From positions 1,177,324 through 1,241,323 of the forward strand of contig NZ_LS990887.1 of assembly GCF_900411315.1 (NCBI RefSeq): 64,000 nt of DNA. Reading direction: 5' to 3'. The DNA comes from Corynebacterium senegalense. Its GTDB lineage: Bacteria; Actinomycetota; Actinomycetes; Mycobacteriales; Mycobacteriaceae. The stretch's first letter is position 1, and each line of letters starts with the position of its first letter. The notes below the pieces were generated by a model. That model ran no database searches and was not told the origin of the DNA. It worked only from the letters and a program-made list of their open reading frames with translations. This document shows, piece after piece, positions 54,917-61,701 of this stretch. Position numbers and translations under genes: made by a program.

Positions 54917-57337
54917 GTGTCTGCACTGACGTCACTCGGAAATCTCCTCCTCGCCATCGCGGCGGCGGCCCTCGCCACGGCGCTCTGCCTCGCCCCGGTC
55001 GCGGGGCTCGGGGGTCTGGCCATCGCCCGCACGGACGAGACGATGCGCTCGAACCTCTCCGATCTGACCAGCGGCGACGTTCCCGGCGTCACCACGGTGA
55101 CCGACGTCAACGGAACCCCCATGGCCTGGATCTACAACCAGCGCCGCTACGAGGTGGGAAGCGACGCGATCGCGCAGAGCGTCAAGGACGCGCTCGTGTC
55201 CACGGAGGACCGCCGCTTCTACGAGCACGAGGGCGTCGACATGCAGGGCTTCGCCCGGGCGATGGTGACCAACGTCCTCGCCGGCGGGGTGGAGCAGGGC
55301 GCCTCGACCATCAACCAGCAGTACGTGAAGAACTACCTCTGGCTCGTCGAGGCGGACAACGAGGACGAAGCCCGGGCGGCCACCGAGCAGTCCATCCCCC
55401 GCAAGCTCCGCGAGATGCGCATGGCCTCGGACCTGAATAAGACGCTGAGCAAGGACGATATCCTCACCCGCTACCTCAACCTCGTCTCCTTCGGCAACCA
55501 CGCCTTCGGCATCGAGGCCGCGGCGCGGACCTACTTCGACATCCCTGCCCGCGACCTGCGCCCCGAGCAGAGCGCGCTGCTGGTCGGCCTGCTGCAGTCC
55601 GTGGAGTACCTCAACCCCTACACCAACCCCGAGGGGGCGACGGAGCGCCGCAACACGGTGCTGGCCAACATGGCTTCCCAGGGCTACCTCGCCCCCGGGG
55701 AGGCCGAGCAGCTCGCCGCGGCGCCGCTGGGCACGCTGCCCGAGCCCGCCGGGCTTCCCGACGGCTGCATCGCCGCCGGGGACAACGGGTTCCTGTGCGA
55801 CTACGCGCTGCGTTACCTGGAAGCCAAGGGCCTGCCGCAGGAGGAGCTCGAGCGCAGCTCCTACACCATCACCACCACCCTCGACCCGGCCATCCAGACC
55901 GCCACCGTCCAGGCGGTGCGCTCCAACGTCAGCCCGCAGGCGAGCGGCGTCGCGGAGGTGCTCAACGTGATCCGCCCGGGGGAGAACTCCCGCGACATCG
56001 CGGCGATGGCCTCCTCGCGCTACTACGGCCTGGACCTCGAGGAAAACCAGACGATCATGCCGCAGCCCACCTCCCTGGTTGGCAACGGCGCCGGCTCGGT
56101 GTTCAAGATCTTCACCGCCGCCGTCGCCCTCGAGCAGGGCATCGGCCTGGACACGATGCTCAACACCCCGACGCGCTCCGTCGTCTACGGCATGGGCGGC
56201 GGCGGTGCCGCCAACTGCCCCGCGGGGGCGTACTGCGTGGAGAACGCGGGGACCTACGCCCCGCAGCTGAGCCTGCGCGACGCCCTGGCGCAGTCCCCCA
56301 ACACCACCTTCGTCGAGCTCATCCAGAAGGTCGGGGTCAAGCCGACCACCGACATGGCCGTGCGCCTGGGCCTGCGCTCCTACAAGGAGAAGGGCACCTA
56401 CGACGGGGAGCGCTCCGTGGCGCAGGCCGCGACCGACGAGAACATGGGCTCCTTCACCCTAGGCCCAACCGCCGTCAACGCGCTGGAGCTGTCCAACGTG
56501 GCCGCCACCCTGGCCTCCGGCGGCCGCTGGTGCGAGCCCAACCCCGTGGCCAGCGTGAAGGACAAGCGCGGCCAGGAGGTCTTCATCGAGCGCCCCGCGT
56601 GCGAGCAGGCCGTCAGCGCCGACATCGCGGCGGCGCTGGCGCAGGGCATGTCCGAGGACGCGAAGAGCGGCACCGCGAAGCGCGCCGCCGGGGCTGCCGG
56701 CTGGACCTCCCCCGTCGCGGCAAAAACGGGTACGACAGAGTCCCACCAGTCCTCGGCCTTCCTCGGCTTCACCCGCGGTGTCGCCGGCGCCCCCTACATC
56801 TTCAACGACGGCACCCAGACCACCCCGCTGTGCACCGGCCCGGTCCGCCAGTGCGCCGAGGGCACCCTCTTCGGCGGCAACGAGGCCGCCGACACCTGGT
56901 TCCAGATGGCAGCGGGCGTGCCCGGCGCGCGGGAGGCGGGCCTGCCCGACTCCAGCCAGGTCTACAACCGCGGCACCCGCCGCACCGCGCTGGAGCAGGT
57001 CACGGGCATGAAGACGTCCGAGGCAAAGAAGAAGCTCGAGGACCAGGGCTTCCGCGTCGACGTGAAGACCGTCCCCGGCAACGGTTCGCCGCGCGACACG
57101 GTCGTCTCCGCCGACGCCTCGGACGCGGCGCTGACGCGCGGCGCGACCGTCACCCTCAACGTCTCGGACGGCTCCCCCTCCCGTCCAACGAGGACCCGGA
57201 CCCCCGAGTCCACCACCGGCTCCCTCGAACCGCTCCCCCTTCCTGGCGCGCCGGTCGGCCCAGCCCCCGATTTCAGCGACCTCACCCAGCAGATCGACGA
57301 CGCCCGAGCGGCGCTGAACTCGATCCTGGGCGGCTAA
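54917..57337 (+). CDS. ponA: Class A penicillin-binding protein (PonA2-like) with PASTA domain
   Basis: 806 residues; polymerises and cross-links peptidoglycan outside the membrane. One N-terminal helix (LLLAIAAAALATALCLAPVAGL), GT51 glycosyltransferase with STEDRRFYEHEGVD and GASTINQQYVKN, transpeptidase motifs GAGSVFK (SxxK), SPNTT (SxN) and AKTGTTES (KTG), then a PASTA module (VTGMKTSEAKKKLEDQGFRV) and a Pro-rich tail. GTG 54917 with AAGG 7 nt upstream is chosen; the longer frame to 54821 is not coding-like and would cover the GlxR-like site. Confidence 0.94.
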   Translation: MSALTSLGNLLLAIAAAALATALCLAPVAGLGGLAIARTDETMRSNLSDLTSGDVPGVTTVTDVNGTPMAWIYNQRRYEVGSDAIAQSVKDALVSTEDRRFYEHEGVDMQGFARAMVTNVLAGGVEQGASTINQQYVKNYLWLVEADNEDEARAATEQSIPRKLREMRMASDLNKTLSKDDILTRYLNLVSFGNHAFGIEAAARTYFDIPARDLRPEQSALLVGLLQSVEYLNPYTNPEGATERRNTVLANMASQGYLAPGEAEQLAAAPLGTLPEPAGLPDGCIAAGDNGFLCDYALRYLEAKGLPQEELERSSYTITTTLDPAIQTATVQAVRSNVSPQASGVAEVLNVIRPGENSRDIAAMASSRYYGLDLEENQTIMPQPTSLVGNGAGSVFKIFTAAVALEQGIGLDTMLNTPTRSVVYGMGGGGAANCPAGAYCVENAGTYAPQLSLRDALAQSPNTTFVELIQKVGVKPTTDMAVRLGLRSYKEKGTYDGERSVAQAATDENMGSFTLGPTAVNALELSNVAATLASGGRWCEPNPVASVKDKRGQEVFIERPACEQAVSADIAAALAQGMSEDAKSGTAKRAAGAAGWTSPVAAKTGTTESHQSSAFLGFTRGVAGAPYIFNDGTQTTPLCTGPVRQCAEGTLFGGNEAADTWFQMAAGVPGAREAGLPDSSQVYNRGTRRTALEQVTGMKTSEAKKKLEDQGFRVDVKTVPGNGSPRDTVVSADASDAALTRGATVTLNVSDGSPSRPTRTRTPESTTGSLEPLPLPGAPVGPAPDFSDLTQQIDDARAALNSILGG

Positions 57338-57366
57338 GCCCGGGCGGCTAACCCCGGGCGGCTAGG
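57328..57366. repeat. 14-bp tandem repeat spanning two convergent stop codons
   Basis: GGGCGGCTAAGCCC (57328-57341), GGGCGGCTAACCCC (57342-57355) and GGGCGGCTAGG (57356-57366). The TAA of the first unit is the ponA stop and the CTA of the third unit is the yqeY stop on the other strand. Confidence 0.85.
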
Positions 57367-57811
57367 ACAGGCGGGCGCGCACAGCCTCGGAGATGCGCTT
57401 GCCGTCCGCGCGCCCCTCGGCCCGGGCGGTGGCTTCCTTCATCACGGGGCCCATCTGCTGCATGGAGGTGACGCCGAGGTCGGCGATGATGGCGTCGATA
57501 AGCGTGCCGAGCTCCTCGTCCGTGAGCTGCTTCGGCTGGTAGGCCTCGAGGATCTCGGCCTCCGCGAGCTCGGAGGCGGCGAGCTCGTCGCGGCCGTTGG
57601 TGGAGTAGATGTCGGCGGACTCGCGGCGCTTCTTGATCTCGCGGGCGATGATCTTCTGGATCTCGTTGTCGTCGACCTCGTGCTTCGTACCCTCGGTCTC
57701 GGCGGTCTGGATCGCGGCCAGCAGCATGCGGATCGTGCCGGTGCGCTCCTTCTCCTTCGCCTTCATGGCTTCCTTCAGGTCTGCGCGGATTTTGTTCTTC
57801 AGCTCACTCAT
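57362..57811 (-). CDS. GatB/YqeY domain protein
   Basis: 149 residues, all helical: LKNKIRADLKEAMKAKEKER, RMLLAAIQTAETEG, IIAREIKKRRESADIY, and the C-terminal GPVMKEATARAEGRADGKRI. Related to the tRNA-binding tail of GatB, so a tRNA or amidotransferase link is possible. TAATCT lies 7 nt before ATG 57811 (leaderless). A GCTTNNCGACGCC copy (57491) encodes TLIDAI. Confidence 0.9.
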   Translation of the reverse strand: MSELKNKIRADLKEAMKAKEKERTGTIRMLLAAIQTAETEGTKHEVDDNEIQKIIAREIKKRRESADIYSTNGRDELAASELAEAEILEAYQPKQLTDEELGTLIDAIIADLGVTSMQQMGPVMKEATARAEGRADGKRISEAVRARLS

Positions 57812-57855
57812 GGCACCCAGATTACGCGTCGCGCGGGGCCTGTAACGTGGTGCGG

Positions 57856-58758
57856 GTGAATACGTCGCGTTTCCTCGCCGCCACCCTCGCCTCGGCCGCG
57901 GCCGCCGGCGCGGCGACCCTGGCCTACGGGGTCAGCCAACTCGGCAACTTCCGGCTGAAGACCTACGAGCTGCCGCTGCTCGCCCCCGGCACCCTGCGGG
58001 GCCGCGAGTCCTTCGACATCCTCCACATCGCGGACCTGCACATGATCCCGGGGCAGCGCCGCAAGGTGGAGTTCGTCCGCTCGCTCGACGAGCTCAACCC
58101 CGACCTGGTGATCAACACGGGCGACAACCTCTCCGACCCGCGCGGGGTTCCCTGGGTCCTCGACGCGCTCGGCCCGCTGCTCGACCGTCCCGGCGCCTTC
58201 GTCTTCGGCACCAACGACTACTGGGCGCCGCGCCCGGTCAACCCCCTGAAGTACCTGCTGGACAAGAAGCGCGAGCCCTCCTACGTCGACCTGCCGTGGC
58301 GGGGCATGCGCGCCGCCTTCGTCGAGCGGGGGTGGCGCGACGCAACCCACCAGCGCCTCGAGTTCAAGGCCTCGGGCGTGCGCCTGGCGCTGGCCGGGGT
58401 GGATGACCCGCACCACGACCTCGACGACTACGCGCAGGTCGCCGGGGCTCCGAACCCCGACGCCGACCTGTCCATCGCGCTCACGCACGCGCCTTATCGA
58501 CGCCCCCTGAGCGCCTTCGAGGCCGACGGCTACGACCTCGCCCTGGCCGGGCACACCCACGGCGGGCAGATCTGCCTGCCGGGTGAGCGCGCCATCGTGA
58601 CCAACGCGGACATCGACCGCCGGCGCGCCTCCGGCCTGCACCGCTACGGGGGGATGTGGCTGGAGGTCTCCATCGGCCTGGGCACGTCGAAGTACGCGCC
58701 GGTCCGCATCTTCTGCCCGCCGTCCGCCGCCCTGATCCGGGTGACGGAACGCCCGTGA
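57856..58758 (+). CDS. Metallophosphoesterase (YkuE/Rv3683-like)
   Basis: 300 residues. Possible N-terminal anchor (FLAATLASAAAAGAATLAYG). Metal motifs ILHIADLHM, NTGDNL, GTNDYWAP, and LAGHTHGGQI of calcineurin-like enzymes; related proteins act on UDP-diacylglucosamine-like or other phosphoesters. TAACGT (57843-57848) lies 7 nt before GTG 57856, so that start is preferred to GTG 57847. Codons TAT CGA near residue 214 come from a GCTTNNCGACGCC core copy (58493). Confidence 0.88.
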   Translation: MNTSRFLAATLASAAAAGAATLAYGVSQLGNFRLKTYELPLLAPGTLRGRESFDILHIADLHMIPGQRRKVEFVRSLDELNPDLVINTGDNLSDPRGVPWVLDALGPLLDRPGAFVFGTNDYWAPRPVNPLKYLLDKKREPSYVDLPWRGMRAAFVERGWRDATHQRLEFKASGVRLALAGVDDPHHDLDDYAQVAGAPNPDADLSIALTHAPYRRPLSAFEADGYDLALAGHTHGGQICLPGERAIVTNADIDRRRASGLHRYGGMWLEVSIGLGTSKYAPVRIFCPPSAALIRVTERP

Positions 58759-58767
58759 CCTCGCGTT

Positions 58768-58796
58768 TTGGGCTTTTCTTCCGCCTGGGCTAAAGT
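58768..58796 (+). promoter_or_regulatory. Promoter of tRNA-Pro
   Basis: TTGGGC (58768-58773) and TAAAGT (58791-58796) with a 17-bp spacer, 38 nt before the mature tRNA 5' end. Confidence 0.6.
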
Positions 58797-58834
58797 TGCT
58801 CGAGTAGCGCGCGCCGGAAGGCGCGGGAAACAAC

Positions 58835-58911
<77 letters not shown>

Positions 58912-58919
58912 ACTCATTG

Positions 58920-58948
58920 AAACCGGCGGCACACGTGCCGTCGGTTTT
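58920..58948 (+). terminator. Terminator of tRNA-Pro
   Basis: AAACCGGCGGCAC (58920-58932) pairs with GTGCCGTCGGTTT (58935-58947) with one mismatch, followed by T-rich sequence. Confidence 0.8.
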
Positions 58949-58996
58949 CTGCGTGTCGAGCCGGGGATGGCTCGCCCTCAGCCGCCTCCCCGAAGG

Positions 58997-59998
58997 CTAG
59001 GTGTACTTCCCCGTGACGTTGTGAACGCGTTGTGCGGGGGTGAGGCCGCCGATGGCGGTGTGGGCTCGATGGTAGTTGTAGTCGTGGATGAATGCCGCGT
59101 AGGTCTGCTGCCGGGCCCGCTCGCTGGTATAGGGGCGTAGGTAGGCCCACTCCTGCATGAGTGTGCGGTTAAACCGCTCGACTTTGCCGTTGGTCTGCGG
59201 CCGGTACGGCTTCGTGTAGAGGTGCTTGATTACACCGCCCAGGGCAGCATCGAATGCTGTCGAGCGGTAGCAGGCGCCGTTGTCGGTCATCACCCGTTTG
59301 ACCGCAATGCCCTGGGTGGAAAAGAACGCGCAGGCACGCTTCATAAACCCTGCCGCGGTGTCCTTCTTCTCGTCGGGCAAGATCTCGGAGTACACCATCC
59401 TGGAGTAGTCATCGACGGCGTGGTGCAGGTAGGAATACCCGCGCCCGGCAGGCGCACCAGCGCGGGTGGCGCGATTGCGGGCACGCCCTGCACGACGGTC
59501 CTGTTCGGAGCCGCGCCCGTGCACTCGCCAGCCGCCGCCGTCGGGGATGCGGCCGAGCTTTTTGATGTCGAGATGGATCAACTCCCCCGGTGCGCTGTGC
59601 TCGTAGCGCACCGGGGGTTGTTTGCGCACCGGCAGCCCGGTTGCCTGGTCGATGCACGCCAGTTTCGGCATGTTGTAGCGGGCGAGCACCCGCCCGACCG
59701 TGGAGCGGGCAATTCCCAAGTGGTAGCCGATGCGGTGCGGGCCCCACTGGCGAGTAAAGCGCAGTTTGATGATGCGGCGCTGCATGCGCGTGGGCAGCTG
59801 GTGCGGGCAGGTGCGGGGTCGGCTGGGCCGGTCGGTGAGGTCCTCGCCGTTACGGGCGCGTGTGACCCACCGATTAACGGTGGCTGCAGAAACCTGGAAG
59901 CGTTCGGCCACCCGGCGCTGGGACCAGCCGTCGAGGAGGACCAGATCAACCATCTTCTGTCTACCGGCCGGGGTCAAAGGTGCGTTACGGTGTGTCAT
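58997..59998 (-). CDS. IS481-family transposase, stop codon supplied by target DNA
   Basis: 333 residues. N-terminal helix-turn-helix regions (WSQRRVAERFQVSAATVNRW), then an rve/DDE core with D in LIHLDIKKLG, D in KRVMTDNGACYRST and E in TNGKVERFNRTLM. The frame is intact. Its last bases run out of the element: the Thr codon is completed and the TAG stop is formed by the duplicated target GCTAGG. Consequently the CDS ends outside the IS boundary at 59002. Confidence 0.93.
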   Translation of the reverse strand: MTHRNAPLTPAGRQKMVDLVLLDGWSQRRVAERFQVSAATVNRWVTRARNGEDLTDRPSRPRTCPHQLPTRMQRRIIKLRFTRQWGPHRIGYHLGIARSTVGRVLARYNMPKLACIDQATGLPVRKQPPVRYEHSAPGELIHLDIKKLGRIPDGGGWRVHGRGSEQDRRAGRARNRATRAGAPAGRGYSYLHHAVDDYSRMVYSEILPDEKKDTAAGFMKRACAFFSTQGIAVKRVMTDNGACYRSTAFDAALGGVIKHLYTKPYRPQTNGKVERFNRTLMQEWAYLRPYTSERARQQTYAAFIHDYNYHRAHTAIGGLTPAQRVHNVTGKYT

Positions 59999-60095
59999 GG
60001 AAGCCTTCGTGGTGGATGTTCGTGTCGTTACCTACACCACTACCGGAGGCTTCCCTCATCCGCTCACACCGTTCACAACCTCCCGAGGAAGTACA
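59002..60095 (-). mobile_element. Complete IS481-family insertion sequence (1094 bp)
   Basis: Terminal inverted repeats of about 26 bp at 59002-59027 and 60070-60095 both begin TGTACTTCC and agree except at three positions. A perfect 6-bp target duplication GCTAGG flanks it (58996-59001 and 60096-60101), fitting the NCTAGN target known for IS481. It sits 2 bp beyond the stop of the 60104-61528 gene and downstream of tRNA-Pro, without breaking a gene. Perfect duplication and intact frame suggest recent activity. Confidence 0.93.
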
Positions 60096-60103
60096 GCTAG
60101 GCC

Positions 60104-61528
60104 TCAGGCCTCGACGGCGACGGGCTCGCGCTTGGCGACGCCCACCCCGCCCGCCAGGCCGAGCACGGCGGCCACGGCGGACAGCCCGATCCCCGCCCAC
60201 ACCGCCGCGGCGGCGCCGCCGTTGCCCACGGCGGACAGCGCGGCGGTGGACCAGTGCATCGGCAGGGCGCTGGACACGCCGGCCGCGACCGCGGAGACCG
60301 AGCCGGTCGCCGCGACCTTCCACACCCAGCCGACGAGCCCGACCTGCACCGCAGCGAGCACCGCCGCCGCGGCACCGCCGGCGCGGGGGCCGAACGCCGC
60401 GAGGAGGAGGGTGGACAGGCCGGCGGAGGCGTAGGTCCCCGCGGCCGCCGCGGCGAAGGCCACGGCCAGGGCCGCGGGCGACATGCCCACGCCGAGCAGG
60501 TACACGAGGAGGAAACCGAGCAGGGAGACGAAGGCTCCGCCCGCGCCGAGGACCCACCAGCGCTGCCGCGGCAGCGCCCGGGCGAGCCCAGCCAGGCCGA
60601 GTCCGCCGATGACGAGCAGGGCGCTGACCAGCATCGCGGCCAGGGGAGCCAGGGCGGAGGCGGGGGCATTCTCCTCGCCCTGCGCCGACGCGGCACCTGC
60701 GGCGGCCGGCGCGGCGGCGGGCAGGGCGCGGCGCACGGCGTCGATCTTGTCGGAGGTCAGGCCGGCGACCTGGTCGAGCTTGTCCGAGCCCTCGTGCAGC
60801 TGGCCGATGCCCTCCCCGGCGGCCCCCGCGCCGTTGTTGAGCTCACCGAGCCCGTTGGCCAGCTGGGCGGCGCCCTTCGTCGCCGAGTAGACGCCGTCGT
60901 GGTAGGCGTAGCCGGGCACCGAGAGCTGGTTGGCCACCTCGCGCGAGCCGCTCTTGAGCTCGTTCATCTGCGCGACGACATCCGGGGGCAGCTCCGCCGT
61001 CTCCGCCTGCTGGCGCAGCCCCTGCAGCGCGTCGCGGGCCTTCACCACATCCGGGTCCTTCGACCCATTCATGTCGGCGAGCGCGCTGTCGATGCCGCTG
61101 ACCACCTGCCCGCGCACCGCCTGGAAGCCGACCACCTGGTCGACGACGCCGCCGACTGCGTCGGCCACCTGGGTGGCGCCCGTGGCGAGCTGACCGGTCC
61201 CCGCCTGCAGCTGCACCATCCCCTGGGAGAGCTCCTGCGCCCCGGAGTTGGCGGCGGCGATGCCGTCGATAAGCTCCTTCGAGCCCCCGTCGAGCTGGGC
61301 GACACCGTCCTTGAGCTGCGCCGTCCCCTTCGTCAGAAAGCCGGCTTGGGTGGCGGCCTCCCCCGCTGCCCGGCGCGCGTCGACGAGATTGTCGGGGCCG
61401 GGCGCGGCGGACGGCGCTCCCGTCGGGCCGTCGTCCGCGGCCCCGGAGGACCAGGTGCTCGCCGGGCTCATCGGGAGGAAGGCCCCGGCGACGAGGAGCG
61501 CGGCCGCGGGCAGTAGACGCCATTTCAT
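60104..61528 (-). CDS. YhgE/Pip-like membrane protein with heptad Leu-Gly repeats
   Basis: 474 residues. N-terminal signal anchor (LLPAAALLVAGAFLP), a long external helical region with spaced Leu/Gly repeats (QLKDGVAQLDGGSKEL, QLQAGTGQLATGATQV, about 70-125) as in X-X-X-Leu-X-X-Gly coiled-coil proteins, and about six C-terminal helices like the YhgE/ABC-2 fold. It may be an exporter component; function unknown. TATATT lies 7 nt before ATG 61528 (leaderless). It is divergent from mrpA, as in C. glutamicum. The IS lies just after its stop. Confidence 0.8.
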   Translation of the reverse strand: MKWRLLPAAALLVAGAFLPMSPASTWSSGAADDGPTGAPSAAPGPDNLVDARRAAGEAATQAGFLTKGTAQLKDGVAQLDGGSKELIDGIAAANSGAQELSQGMVQLQAGTGQLATGATQVADAVGGVVDQVVGFQAVRGQVVSGIDSALADMNGSKDPDVVKARDALQGLRQQAETAELPPDVVAQMNELKSGSREVANQLSVPGYAYHDGVYSATKGAAQLANGLGELNNGAGAAGEGIGQLHEGSDKLDQVAGLTSDKIDAVRRALPAAAPAAAGAASAQGEENAPASALAPLAAMLVSALLVIGGLGLAGLARALPRQRWWVLGAGGAFVSLLGFLLVYLLGVGMSPAALAVAFAAAAAGTYASAGLSTLLLAAFGPRAGGAAAAVLAAVQVGLVGWVWKVAATGSVSAVAAGVSSALPMHWSTAALSAVGNGGAAAAVWAGIGLSAVAAVLGLAGGVGVAKREPVAVEA

Positions 61529-61701
61529 GTCTGGGAATATAGCCCCGGGGCCCGCCGCCCCGCGCCAGGCTCACCGGGCCCGGGGCGGGCCGGTTTTGTG
61601 CAACCGTTTCGGGCTGTCTTGGGGAATTGCTACCCTTTAACTTGTTTTAACGGTTTCCCAACACACGTAACAAGCTGCTAGTCGGCTTTAGAGAGGCGCA
61701 C

